Both the position numbers and the translations under genes were made by a program. Source: an uncultured Croceicoccus sp. (GTDB lineage: Bacteria; Pseudomonadota; Alphaproteobacteria; Sphingomonadales; Sphingomonadaceae). From it: a stretch of DNA of 64,000 nt. Position 1 is the first letter of the stretch. Every line of letters begins with the position of its first letter. Shown here in pieces: positions 47,606 through 57,409 of this stretch. The stretch is taken from assembly GCF_947496385.1 (NCBI RefSeq), contig NZ_CANMCP010000004.1, positions 294,922 through 358,921 of the forward strand, written 5' to 3'. The notes under the pieces were generated by a model. It was not told the origin of the DNA, did not search any database, and saw only the letters and a list, made by a program, of their open reading frames with translations.

Positions 47606-48475
47606 ATGGGACGGTTTATGCAACGCTTTTCGGGTCAATCGTATCGGGTGTCGGGGCCATGGCTTCGCGCCGCAACGCTGCCTGTGGCGGCGATGGCGCT
47701 GTGTCTTGCCGGCGCGGCGCAGGCGCAGATCACCACCATCGATCCCAATCGCGCGATCGACGGCGATCTGGAGCAGCCGCAACCCGCACCCGCACCCGCT
47801 CCCGCGCCCGGCGCGCAGGGCGAATTGCCGCCCGTGGCGGGCGACCCCTATGCCGATCCGTATGCGGCGCCGCCGGCGTCGGACTATGTCTATCCCAGCG
47901 AAGAGCCCGCGACCGTGCCCGCCCCTGCGCCGGCCGCGCCCGGACCGCAGCCGGCTCCCGCGACGCCGCCCGCCGCGGCGTCGCAGGCTGCCACCACCTA
48001 TCAGCGTGACGACGTGCTCGGCGCGGCGGAGCGCGCCTTTGGCAGCGGTGCCGAAGGGCTGGCCAAGCTGGTCGAGGAAATCCTGAGCAAGCAGGGCGAG
48101 CCCAACGCCTATATCACCGGGCGCGAGGCGGGCGGCGCCTTTGCCGTCGGGCTGCGCTATGGCGAAGGCACGATGTATCACAAGGTCGAGGGCGAGAAGC
48201 CGGTCTACTGGACCGGGCCGTCGATCGGGTTCGACGCGGGCGCCAATGCCGGCTCCACCTTCATCCTCGTCTATAATTTGTGGGACAGCGAGGATCTCTA
48301 CGAACGCTATCCCGCCGGCGAGGGGCAGGCCTATGTCGTGGGCGGCTTCAACGCGAGCTATGTCCGCAAGGGCGATGTGGTGCTGATTCCCATTCGCATG
48401 GGCGTCGGGGTCAGGCTCGGGATCAATGCGGGCTATCTGCGCTTTTCCAAAAAGCATCGCTGGTTCCCGTTCTAA
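47606..48475 (+). CDS. DUF1134 (EipA-like) protein with Pro/Ala-rich linker
   Basis: NAYITGREAGGAFAVGLRYGEGTMYHKVEGEKPVYWTGPSIGFDAGANAGSTFILVYNLWDSEDLYERYPAGEGQAYVVGG. Confidence 0.88.
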   Translation: MGRFMQRFSGQSYRVSGPWLRAATLPVAAMALCLAGAAQAQITTIDPNRAIDGDLEQPQPAPAPAPAPGAQGELPPVAGDPYADPYAAPPASDYVYPSEEPATVPAPAPAAPGPQPAPATPPAAASQAATTYQRDDVLGAAERAFGSGAEGLAKLVEEILSKQGEPNAYITGREAGGAFAVGLRYGEGTMYHKVEGEKPVYWTGPSIGFDAGANAGSTFILVYNLWDSEDLYERYPAGEGQAYVVGGFNASYVRKGDVVLIPIRMGVGVRLGINAGYLRFSKKHRWFPF

Positions 48476-48590
48476 CACCGCCCCAATAAAAATTGATGGC
48501 GCTTGAGGCTTGCCCCGCGGTCCCGCGGTCGGCATGAGACGGCGACCCGGCGCCCGATGCGCGCTTCGTTCAGACCGCGAGATGTGACCC

Positions 48591-49769
48591 ATGCCGATGC
48601 TTGCCGATCTTCCCGAACAGTCGCCCGATGCGCTTCTGGCGCTGATCAAGATGTATGCCGCCGATCCGCGCGAGGAGAAGATCGACCTCGGCGTCGGCGT
48701 CTATCGCACCGACGATGGCGCGACGCCCGTGTTCGCGGCGGTGAAGGGCGCGGAAAGGGATCTGGTCGAGCGGCAGGATTCCAAGGCTTACCTCGGCCCC
48801 GAAGGCTGCATGGATTTCGTGCGCTGCCTGATGCCGATCATCCTGGGCGATGACATGGCGAAGAGCGAGCGCATCGACGGCATGCAGACGCCGGGCGGTA
48901 CCGGCGGCGTGCGGCTTGCCGTGGCGCTGGCGCAGGCGGCGGGGTCGAAGCGCGTGTGGATGGGCACGCCGAGCTGGCCGAACCATGCGCAGATCCTCAA
49001 GGACATCGGCATGGAGGCCGCGACCTTCAATCACGCCGCCGATGGCGCCACCGACATGGACGCGCTCAAGGATGCGATCGCGAAGGCGGATGCCGGCGAT
49101 GCGTTCCTGCTCCACGGGTGCTGTCACAATCCGACCGGTATCGATTACACCGTCGATCAATGGCACGAGATCGCCGCCATGATTGCCGAAAAAGGCATCC
49201 TGCCCATCCTCGACCTCGCGTATCAGGGGCTGGGCGAGGGTCTCGAAGAGGATGCGCAGGGCGTGCGCATCGTGATGAAGGCCGTGCCTGAAGCCCTGCT
49301 CGCCTATAGCTGCGACAAGAATTTCGGTCTTTATCGCGACCGTGTCGGCGCCGTCTACGTACAGGCGGCCGAGGCGGATCACCTGCCGCGGATCATGTCG
49401 AATGCCGCGTCCTTTGCCCGCGCCACATGGTCCATGCCGCCCGATCACGGCGGTTCGGTGGTGCGCGAGATCGTCGCCGACGATACGCTGCGCGGCGAAT
49501 GGCTGGACGAGCTTGCGGGCATGCGCCGCCGGATGCTGCAGGTGCGCGCGCGGCTGGCCGAGGCGGGGACCGCCGGTTCGGTCGACCTCACCCCGCTGGG
49601 GCAGCAGCATGGCTTGTTCGCGATGCTGCCGCTCGACAAGGATCAGATTCAGGCCCTGCGCAAGGATCACGCCGTTTACATGGCGGGTTCGGGGCGCATC
49701 AATATTGCCGGGCTGACGCTCGGCAATATCGACCGGTTCATCGCCGCGCTCGCAAAGGTGAGCGGCTAG
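48591..49769 (+). CDS. Aromatic/aspartate-type amino acid aminotransferase
   Basis: KIDLGVGVYRTDDGATPVFAAVKGAE; LLHGCCHNPTGIDYT; AYSCDKNFGLYRDRVGAVYV. Confidence 0.92.
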   Translation: MPMLADLPEQSPDALLALIKMYAADPREEKIDLGVGVYRTDDGATPVFAAVKGAERDLVERQDSKAYLGPEGCMDFVRCLMPIILGDDMAKSERIDGMQTPGGTGGVRLAVALAQAAGSKRVWMGTPSWPNHAQILKDIGMEAATFNHAADGATDMDALKDAIAKADAGDAFLLHGCCHNPTGIDYTVDQWHEIAAMIAEKGILPILDLAYQGLGEGLEEDAQGVRIVMKAVPEALLAYSCDKNFGLYRDRVGAVYVQAAEADHLPRIMSNAASFARATWSMPPDHGGSVVREIVADDTLRGEWLDELAGMRRRMLQVRARLAEAGTAGSVDLTPLGQQHGLFAMLPLDKDQIQALRKDHAVYMAGSGRINIAGLTLGNIDRFIAALAKVSG

Positions 49770-50389
49770 GCTTCGCGCAGCGACTGCATCCGGCGCAGGT
49801 AGCGGGCGAGGACGTCGATCTCCAGATTGACGCCGTCGCCCGGCTGCCGCGCGCCCAGCGTCGTGACCTCGGCCGTGTGCGGAATGATGTTGAGCGCGAA
49901 CCGCGCCACGCCATTCGGCAAATCCTCCACCGCATTCACGGTGAGCGAGACACCATCGACCGTGATCGAGCCTTTGCCTGCGATATAGGCGGCAATGTCG
50001 CGCGGGGCGTCGATCTCGAAATGGATGGAGCCGGCGCGTTCCTCGCGCACGGCGACGGTGCCGACCGCATCGACATGGCCGGTCACGATATGCCCGCCCA
50101 GCTCGTCCCCGAGTTTCAGCGCCTGCTCCAGATTGAGCCGCGCCCCTTCGCGCCATTGTCCGGGCGCGGTGCGCGAAATCGTCTCGTCCGACACGTCCAG
50201 CGCGAACCACGCATCGCCCGGCGCCCCGCCGCGATCCACCACGGTCAGGCAGACGCCGGAACAGGCGATGGACGCACCGATCGCTATGTCGGAGGGGTCG
50301 AAGGGGCACGCGACGGTAAGCCGCGTATCGCCGCCATCGCGCAAAACGCGCGCGACCGTGCCGATTGCTGTGGTTATGCCGGTAAACAT
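49766..50389 (-). CDS. ribE: Riboflavin synthase
   Basis: MFTGITTAIGTV..., SIACSGVCLTVVD, LGGHIVTGHVDAVGTV, GSITVDGVSLTVN. Confidence 0.93.
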   Translation of the reverse strand: MFTGITTAIGTVARVLRDGGDTRLTVACPFDPSDIAIGASIACSGVCLTVVDRGGAPGDAWFALDVSDETISRTAPGQWREGARLNLEQALKLGDELGGHIVTGHVDAVGTVAVREERAGSIHFEIDAPRDIAAYIAGKGSITVDGVSLTVNAVEDLPNGVARFALNIIPHTAEVTTLGARQPGDGVNLEIDVLARYLRRMQSLREA

Positions 50390-51415
50390 GGGATCCGTTC
50401 GTAGTGTTCCATCGTGTCCTTGCCAAGCATGCGCCGGTCGCGCAATCGCCATTGTTCGTGCGCATCGGCAAGCGTGGCGAGCCCGATGTCGCCGATCCCG
50501 GCCATGCCCCCGCCAATCACGATCGGCGCGCGATAGATCAGCAGCCTGTCGACATGCCCGGTGGCGAGAAAGGCGGCGGCGGTTTTGGCCCCGCCTTCGA
50601 CCATGAGATATTGCGCGGGGAGGAGCGGCGAAAGATCGTCCGCGGCGCGCAGGGCCGACCATCCGGGCGGCGCGTCGCCGCGGCTCAGCACCCATCGGGC
50701 CGGGCTGCGACGTTCAAGGCCGGGCAGCCGCACGTCGAGCCGGGGCGCATCCGCGCGCAAAGTGCCGCCGCCGACCAGAATGGCATCGTGGCACGCGCGC
50801 ACCAGATGGGTATGGGCGCGGGCGGCAGGGCCGGTGATCCACTGGCTGCTCCCGTCGGCCATGGCGATGCACCCGTCGAGCGACAGCGCCAGTTTCAGCG
50901 TGACGAGAGGCCGCCCCCGGCCTCCGCGCATCAGATAGCCGGCAAGCGAATCGCGCGAAGCCTCGCTCGTGCATGATGCGGCGCTTATGCCCGCGGCTCT
51001 CAACGCGGCGATCCCCTTGCCCGCGGTGCGCGGGTCGGGATCCTCGCATCCCACGACCACGCGCGCGACGCCTGCCGCGATCAGGAGCGCGGAGCAGGCC
51101 GGACCGCGCGTCGAAACATGGGCGCACGGCTCCAGCGTGACATAGGCGGTCGCCCCGCGCGCACGGTCGCCGGCCTGCCGCAGGGCCACGGCCTCGGCAT
51201 GGGGACGCCCGCCCGGCTGTGTCCAGCCGCGCCCGACCACGATGCCATGGCGCACGAGGATGCACCCGACGGCTGGGTTGGGCCGGCTCAGCGGGCGGGC
51301 GCGTGACGCCAGCCGCGCCGCGGCATCGAGCCAGCGGGAATCAGAAATTCTTTTCGACCCGCTCGACCGCGCGGCGGCGGGCCTCCGCCTCGCGGGCTTC
51401 GCGCATGGCACGCTC
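50374..51415 (-). CDS. ribD: Bifunctional diaminohydroxyphosphoribosylaminopyrimidine deaminase/reductase (start uncertain)
   Basis: RPNPAVGCILV, PHAEAVAL, TLEPCAH, LKLALSLDGCIAM; no ATG next to the conserved N-term. Confidence 0.9.
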
Positions 51416-51808
51416 GCGCTCGCCCTGCCGGCGGGCTTCCTCCACGTCGATGCCGGACACGCGGGCGACGGTTTCGTAACGCTCGCGAATCTCCTCCTCG
51501 CGCGCGGCACGTTCGGCGCGCAAGGCATCCTTGCGTTTCTGGTTCTCGATATTGGAGGCGATGATTTCCGCGTCGGAGCGGCCCGGCTCGAACGTGTTGA
51601 TGTAGGTGATGGTGGGTGCGCGCGGCTCGATCCGGTAGCTTTCGCCGAAAATCGTGCCGAAGATACAGACCGTCACCGCCGCCGCCAGCGCGAAAAAGCG
51701 CCAGCGATGCGGGTTCTCCTCCATCCACACGCCGCGAAAATCCCGCACCGCACCCATCGGGTTGATGAGGGAGAGAAATCGCGAAAGACCTGTTTTCTGA
51801 ACTGCCAT
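51341..51808 (-). CDS. Hypothetical protein, N-terminal TM segment and charged helical C-terminus
   Basis: MAVQKTGLSRFLSLINPMGAVRDFRGVWMEENPHRWRFFALAAAVTVCIFGTIFGESYRIEPRAPTITYINTFEPGRSDAEI; Arg/Glu-rich tail. Confidence 0.75.
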   Translation of the reverse strand: MAVQKTGLSRFLSLINPMGAVRDFRGVWMEENPHRWRFFALAAAVTVCIFGTIFGESYRIEPRAPTITYINTFEPGRSDAEIIASNIENQKRKDALRAERAAREEEIRERYETVARVSGIDVEEARRQGERERAMREAREAEARRRAVERVEKNF

Positions 51809-51875
51809 GTCCTGCCCAAGATAGGAGCTGTGGTGCGCCGTGGCCAGCCCGCCGCGTGATCCGCGATGCGCCGGC

Positions 51876-52637
51876 CTAGCCGAACGCGGCGTAGAGCGTG
51901 CGCCCATGCTCGCTCAGCCAGCGATTCGCATGCGCGAGATCGCCGTCGAAGATCCTGGCGTGGAGCGCATGAAACGCCGGTGAATGATCGAAATGCACGA
52001 GATGCGCGACCTCGTGCGCGGCGACGGACCGGCGCACCGCGTCCTCCGCCATCACCAGCCGCCAGTTGAGCCGGATCGTCCCGTCGCGCGCACAGCTGCC
52101 CCAGCGGCGCTGCGCCCGGCTGAGCCTGACCGCCGGGGCGGGGATCGCGGCCAGGGCGCAGAAATCCGCCACGTCGGCCGTCATGAGCCGCAGCGCCTCC
52201 TCTTCCAGCCAGCGGCGGATACGGCCCTCCATCCCCTCCACCGGCCCGCCGCACCACAGCACGGCACCGTCCACCTCGGGACGGCGCGGCCGGGCGGCAT
52301 CGCGCGTCACGCGAAGAACCCGCCCGCGAAAGGGCAACGTCCCGCCATCCACGATGACGAGCGGGCGTGGCAGTTTCGCCCGCTGCGCCGCGAGCCAGTC
52401 GGCACGCGTCGTCGCGAATCGAACCCCATCGTCGAGCGCGGCGAAGCGTGGAATGCTTACCCGCGCCTCCGCCCCGTCGGGCGAGAGGCGCAAGGTCATC
52501 CGGCGGGCGATCGGGTGACGGCGCACGACGAGCGGCAGGGGACCATCGGGCAAATCTACCGTGCCGCGCATCTGCGTCGCCGGTGGCGCGCGGCGCGAGA
52601 GAAAGGCATTGAGCCCGGCGCGGGCGCGGCTCTTCAT
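51876..52637 (-). CDS. YgjP-like (M48-type) metallopeptidase
   Basis: WGSCARDGTIRLNWRLVMAEDAVRRSVAAHEVAHLVHFDHSPAF (HEXXH). Confidence 0.9.
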   Translation of the reverse strand: MKSRARAGLNAFLSRRAPPATQMRGTVDLPDGPLPLVVRRHPIARRMTLRLSPDGAEARVSIPRFAALDDGVRFATTRADWLAAQRAKLPRPLVIVDGGTLPFRGRVLRVTRDAARPRRPEVDGAVLWCGGPVEGMEGRIRRWLEEEALRLMTADVADFCALAAIPAPAVRLSRAQRRWGSCARDGTIRLNWRLVMAEDAVRRSVAAHEVAHLVHFDHSPAFHALHARIFDGDLAHANRWLSEHGRTLYAAFG

Positions 52638-53128
52638 TCGCCGTCCTCGTCCGTATCGCCATCGGGGGCAAGCACGAGTTCGTAGCCGGGAATGACGACA
52701 TGTTCCTCGATCGGGCCGGCGTCATCCTCCGATATGACCTTCCCGGCGACGGAAATCCCGGCCCGGTGGACCGCGTCGCGATCCCCGCAGATCAGATAGT
52801 GCCATTCGCGCAAGGGTTCGCCATTCGCGCGCAGGCGATAGGCGCAGGTGTCGGGAAGCCAGTGCAGGTCATGCGCCTTTTCGCGGGTCAACTGCAGGCA
52901 ATCGGGCACCTTCGCCTTGCGATTGGGGTAATCGGTGCACCGCGCGCTTTGCGTGTCGAGCAGGCGGCAGGCGACATTGGTGGGGTAGATCTCGCCCGTG
53001 TCGGCATCCTCCAGCTTGTGCAGGCAGCAATTGCCGCATCCGTCGCACAGCGCCTCCCACTCCGCATCGTCGAGCGCGGCGAGCGGTTTTTCCCAGAACG
53101 GCAGGTCGCCAGTGACAGGGTCGTTCAT
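52634..53128 (-). CDS. YcgN family cysteine cluster protein
   Basis: WEALCDGCGNCCLHKLEDADTGEIYPTNVACRLLDTQSARCTDYPNRK...DCLQLT. Confidence 0.92.
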   Translation of the reverse strand: MNDPVTGDLPFWEKPLAALDDAEWEALCDGCGNCCLHKLEDADTGEIYPTNVACRLLDTQSARCTDYPNRKAKVPDCLQLTREKAHDLHWLPDTCAYRLRANGEPLREWHYLICGDRDAVHRAGISVAGKVISEDDAGPIEEHVVIPGYELVLAPDGDTDEDGE

Positions 53129-53799
53129 CGCACCCATTTAGCCAGCTCTTCGGCGACCGCGGCGGCGCCCTCGTTCGTGGGGAGCAGCGCGACCGGATTG
53201 CCGTCGGGATCGAACAGCATCGCCGCGTTGCTATGCTCCATCAAATAGCCGCCACCTGCCGATTCGGCGCCCTTTTCGTGATAGACCACGAAGGCGTCCG
53301 CGGCCTGCGCGACCTGCTCTTCCGTTCCGGTCAGGCCGACCATGCGCGGGTGGAAATTGGCGACGAATTCGCCGACGGCTTGCGCCGTGTCGCGCTCCGG
53401 GTCGATGGTGATGAAGATCGGCGTGACCTGTTCGGCGCGGTCCGGCGCCTCTTTTGCGAACAGGGTCAGCCCTTGCCCGATCGCCTGCGCATCGACGGGG
53501 CACACGTCGGGACAGAAGGTGTAGCCGAAATAGACAATGCGCCATTGCCCGGCAAAATCGGCCCAGCGCACCGTCTGCCCCTCGCTATTGATAAGCGTGA
53601 AATCGCCGCCGATGGCCGCACCGGCCAGCGGCGGCGGTTCCGCTGCATCCCCGCCCGCATCGCCCCAGCCGCACGACGCGAGCGCCAGTGCGAGCGAAAG
53701 CGCAACACCGGTCAGCATGGTGCGCGGGCGCGGACGGGCGCGCAGGGGGAGGGCGGGGCGGCGAGTGCGATCGTAATGGGGCATGGAAGGGCGGTTCAT
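53125..53799 (-). CDS. SCO family protein (copper chaperone/thioredoxin-like)
   Basis: WRIVYFGYTFCPDVCPVDAQAIG; ITIDPERDTAQAVGEFVANFHPRMVGLTGT; YLMEHSNAAMLFDPDG. Confidence 0.93.
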   Translation of the reverse strand: MNRPSMPHYDRTRRPALPLRARPRPRTMLTGVALSLALALASCGWGDAGGDAAEPPPLAGAAIGGDFTLINSEGQTVRWADFAGQWRIVYFGYTFCPDVCPVDAQAIGQGLTLFAKEAPDRAEQVTPIFITIDPERDTAQAVGEFVANFHPRMVGLTGTEEQVAQAADAFVVYHEKGAESAGGGYLMEHSNAAMLFDPDGNPVALLPTNEGAAAVAEELAKWVR

Positions 53800-53906
53800 G
53801 TCCTGCTAAAGCATGAGACGCAAGTGAAAGCGCCGCGCATCGCGCGCAGGGTAGAGCACGCCCGATACAACCGCCGGATCAGGATATGTCAGGGATACGA
53901 ACCGGA

Positions 53907-54509
53907 ATGAACACACGTCTTTTCACCGTTCTGGCCGCGGCGGCGGCGGCGTGCCTGTCGGCGAGCCCGGCCGCCGCGCAATTTTCCGAAGGCTATCGTT
54001 TCCTCGAGGCGGTGGAGAAGCGCGACGGCGAAACCGCGATCGCCGCATTGAACGAACCGGGCAGCACGCTGGTCAATACCCGCGACGTGGGCACGGGGCG
54101 GTCCGCGCTCCATATCGTGGTGGCGCGGCGGGACCGGACCTGGCTCGATTTCCTGCTCGACAAGGGGGCCAACCCAAACGTGCGCGATGCGAAGGGGATC
54201 AGCCCGCTCGAAATGGCGTCCTCGCTGCGCTTTCTCGAAGGGGTGGAAATGCTGGCCAAGGCAGGCGCCGACGTGAACGAGACGAATGCGACGGGGGAAA
54301 CCCCGCTGATCGTGGCGACCCATCTGCGCGATGCCGATCTTGCGAAGATCCTGCTCGACAACGGGGCGAACCCCGACCGCGCCGATTCGTCGGGCCGCAG
54401 CGCGCGCGATTACGCAACGCTCGCCGGGCGCAGCAACCCGGTGCTGGCTTTGATCGAGCGGCAGGACAGCGCCGCCCGCAACTCCCAGACCTACGGACCC
54501 AGCCTGTGA
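53907..54509 (+). CDS. Ankyrin repeat domain-containing periplasmic protein
   Basis: Signal peptide; repeats GRSALHIVVARRDRTWLDFLLDKGANPNVRDAKGISPLEMAS, GETPLIVATHLRDADLAKILLDNGANPD. Confidence 0.9.
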   Translation: MNTRLFTVLAAAAAACLSASPAAAQFSEGYRFLEAVEKRDGETAIAALNEPGSTLVNTRDVGTGRSALHIVVARRDRTWLDFLLDKGANPNVRDAKGISPLEMASSLRFLEGVEMLAKAGADVNETNATGETPLIVATHLRDADLAKILLDNGANPDRADSSGRSARDYATLAGRSNPVLALIERQDSAARNSQTYGPSL

Positions 54510-55165
54510 TCGACGCCGATACGCTGACCCTCGACGCGCTGGCCATCGCGCTGGCCCCCGCGATTGCCGACGCGGCGATTTTCGACGGGTGGAGCGATAC
54601 CGCGCTCGTCGCCGCGGCGGAGATGGAGGGCATGGACCCGGCGGTGGCGCGGCTCGCGTTTCCGGGCGGCGCGATGGACATGATCGCGGCATGGATCGGC
54701 GCCATCGACCGCCGCATGGCCGAGGAGCTGAACCCCGCCGAACTCGCCGCGATGAAGATTCGCGACCGTATTCATAAGCTGGTGATGTTCCGGCTCGACG
54801 CCGCATTGCCGCAACGCGAATCGCTGCGCCGGGCGATGACGATCATGGCCATGCCGCAAAACCTCGCCCGCTCGGCACGGCTGGGGTGGAGCAGCGCCGA
54901 CCTCATGTGGCGCATGGCAGGCGACACGGCGACCGATTACAACCATTACACGAAACGCGCGATCCTGGCCTCGATCTACGCCGCGACGCTCACCGTGTTC
55001 GCCGACGACGACAGCGACGGACAGGCCGACACGCGCGCCTTTCTCGACCGCCGGATCGACGGCGTGATGGAGTTCGAGAAAGCCAAGGCCAAATGGCAAA
55101 ATCCCGATCGCGAACGGTTCAGCCCGCTCCGCATGCTCGGACGGCTGCGGTATCCCTCGCGTTGA
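54506..55165 (+). CDS. COQ9 family protein
   Basis: VRLAFPGGAMDMIAAW-like segment; MAMPQNLARSARLGWSSADLMWRMAGDTATDYNHYTKRAILASIYAATLTVF; GTGA overlap. Confidence 0.9.
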   Translation: MIDADTLTLDALAIALAPAIADAAIFDGWSDTALVAAAEMEGMDPAVARLAFPGGAMDMIAAWIGAIDRRMAEELNPAELAAMKIRDRIHKLVMFRLDAALPQRESLRRAMTIMAMPQNLARSARLGWSSADLMWRMAGDTATDYNHYTKRAILASIYAATLTVFADDDSDGQADTRAFLDRRIDGVMEFEKAKAKWQNPDRERFSPLRMLGRLRYPSR

Positions 55166-55181
55166 CGGCCGCATGCTTTAT

Positions 55182-55196
55182 TGAGAATTAGTTGCA
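55182..55196. promoter_or_regulatory. Fur-like box upstream of feoA
   Basis: tgagaattagttgca, degenerate 7-1-7 dyad 30 bp before feoA. Confidence 0.35.
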
Positions 55197-55226
55197 AAGA
55201 GCGGCGCTTTGTGCGACCGGCGGACC

Positions 55227-55538
55227 ATGACCAACGGGTTCGAAACACGAAACGAGACGCTGGCCGAAAGGCCGCTGGGCAGCGTGTCGCGCATCGTCGC
55301 GGTGGACTGGGACACGCTCGCGCCCGAAGAGGCGCGACGCCTGCGTGCGCTGGGCATCGATGACGGCGCCACGGTAAAGCTCGCGCATCGGGGCATTTTT
55401 GCCGGGCGCGATCCGCTTGCGGTGGAAATCGGGCGCATGACCATCGCGGTGCGGCGCGTCCATGCCGAGGCGATTCGGGTCGAGGCGGTCGCGGATGCAG
55501 GCGCAAAGCTCGCCATTGGCGCGGACGCGGCGGCATGA
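55227..55538 (+). CDS. feoA: FeoA family protein
   Basis: EEARRLRALGIDDGATVKLAHRGIFAGRDPLAVEIGRMTIAVRRVHAEAI; next to feoB. Confidence 0.88.
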   Translation: MTNGFETRNETLAERPLGSVSRIVAVDWDTLAPEEARRLRALGIDDGATVKLAHRGIFAGRDPLAVEIGRMTIAVRRVHAEAIRVEAVADAGAKLAIGADAAA

Positions 55539-57385
55539 GCCGGCCCATCCGCACCGTCGCGCTGGTCGGCAACCCGAACGCGGGCAAGAGCGCCTTGTTC
55601 AACGCGCTCACCGGTGCGCGGCAGAAGATCGCGAACTATCCCGGCGTCACGGTGGAGCGCAAGGCGGGCCGCATGGCGCTGTCCAATGGCGAACCGGTCG
55701 AGCTGGTCGACCTTCCCGGCAGCTATTCGCTCGACCCGTCGAGCCCGGACGAGGCCGTGACCCGCGATGTCATCCTCGGCGATCAGGAAGGGCAGCGCCG
55801 ACCCGACGCGCTCGTCATCGTGGTCGACGCCGCCAATCTGGAACAGCATCTCGTCTTCGCGCAGGAACTCATCGCGCTCGACCTGCCGGTGGTCGTCGCG
55901 CTCAACATGGTCGACCTTGCAAAGCGCGACGGGCTGGTGCTCGATGCGAAGGCGCTGGGCGAAGCGCTCGGCGTGCCGGTGGTGGAAACGGTGGCGGTGC
56001 GCCGCCGCGGACTGGACGCGCTGACCGATGCGTTGCAGCGCGCCGTCAACGAAAAGCACCAGGCGCCCTTTTTCGCCGCCGATCTCGACATGACCGAGCG
56101 CCGCGTCAGCGCCCACGCCATCGCACAGCGCGCGCTGGTATCCGAAACGCGCACGCGGCGCATGCATCGCGGGCTCGACAAGGTGCTGCTGCATCCCTGG
56201 ATCGGGCCGGTCATCCTGTTCGCCCTGTTGTTCGTGGTGTTTCAGGCCGTGTTCGCATGGGCGACGCCCTTTGCCGACGGGCTGGAGGCCGGTGTCGGTT
56301 TCGTGAGCGAGCGGGTCGCCGCGATCCTGCCCGACGGGCTGATCCGTGACGCGATTACCGAGGGCGTGCTGGCGGGCGTCGGCTCGGTCGTCGTGTTCCT
56401 GCCGCAGATCGTGATCCTCTTCTTCTTCATCCTGTTGATGGAGGCGACGGGATACATGGCCCGCGCCGCGTTCCTGATGGATCGGATGATGGCCGGCGTC
56501 GGCCTTTCGGGACGCAGCTTCATTCCGCTGCTCTCCAGCTTCGCCTGCGCCATTCCGGGGATCATGGCGACGCGCTCGATCTCCGATCCGAAGGACAGGC
56601 TGACCACGATCCTCATCGCGCCATTGATGACGTGTTCGGCGCGGCTGCCGGTCTATGCGGTGATCATCGCGGCGTTCATTCCGGCCCGCTCGGTCGGGCC
56701 GGGGATCGGGTTGCAGGGGCTGGTGCTGTTCGCGCTTTATGTCGCGGGGATCGTCGGGGCGATGGTCGTCGCGCTGATCCTGCGGCGCAGCGTGGCGAAG
56801 GGCGCGGCGAGCGGCTTCATCATGGAATTGCCGCGCTATCAATGGCCGCGCCTGTCGGACATCGCGCTCGGCCTGTGGCAACGCGCGTGGATCTTCCTGC
56901 GCCGGGCGGGCACGATCATCTTTGCCGCGACGGTGGTGCTGTGGCTGTTGCTCTCCTTTCCGCAGGCAGAACCGGGTGAAAGCCAGGTCGATGCCAGCAT
57001 CGCGGGCCATATCGCGGACGGGCTTTACGTCGTGGTCGAACCGATCGGCTTCAATCGCGACATCGCGCTCGCGCTCATCCCCGCGATGGCCGCGCGCGAG
57101 GTGGCGGTGTCCTCGCTCGCCACGACCTATGCCGTCGACAGCGGGGACGAGGAGGAAACCGCCATGGCGCTCACCGACCGGCTGTCGAGCCGGTGGAGCC
57201 TGCCGACCGCGCTCGCCTTTCTCGCCTGGTTCGTGTTCGCGCCGCAGTGTCTTTCCACCATCGCCGTGGCGAAGCGGGAAACGAATGGGTGGAAATGGCC
57301 GGTGTTCATGTTGGCATATCTGTTCGCGCTCGCCTACATCTTTGCGGGAATCACCTATTGGCTCGCCGTTGCGGCCGGGCTCTGA
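55535..57385 (+). CDS. feoB: Ferrous iron transporter B
   Basis: VGNPNAGKSALFNALTGARQKIANYPGVTVERK; DLPGSYSLDPSSPDE; FIPLLSSFACAIPGIMATR. Confidence 0.95.
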   Translation: MSRPIRTVALVGNPNAGKSALFNALTGARQKIANYPGVTVERKAGRMALSNGEPVELVDLPGSYSLDPSSPDEAVTRDVILGDQEGQRRPDALVIVVDAANLEQHLVFAQELIALDLPVVVALNMVDLAKRDGLVLDAKALGEALGVPVVETVAVRRRGLDALTDALQRAVNEKHQAPFFAADLDMTERRVSAHAIAQRALVSETRTRRMHRGLDKVLLHPWIGPVILFALLFVVFQAVFAWATPFADGLEAGVGFVSERVAAILPDGLIRDAITEGVLAGVGSVVVFLPQIVILFFFILLMEATGYMARAAFLMDRMMAGVGLSGRSFIPLLSSFACAIPGIMATRSISDPKDRLTTILIAPLMTCSARLPVYAVIIAAFIPARSVGPGIGLQGLVLFALYVAGIVGAMVVALILRRSVAKGAASGFIMELPRYQWPRLSDIALGLWQRAWIFLRRAGTIIFAATVVLWLLLSFPQAEPGESQVDASIAGHIADGLYVVVEPIGFNRDIALALIPAMAAREVAVSSLATTYAVDSGDEEETAMALTDRLSSRWSLPTALAFLAWFVFAPQCLSTIAVAKRETNGWKWPVFMLAYLFALAYIFAGITYWLAVAAGL

Positions 57386-57409
57386 CGCAAGCATTCAAGG
57401 CAGGAATTT

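Noticed and set aside
55178-57394. 738-aa minus-strand ORF
   Set aside because: Antisense to feoAB.
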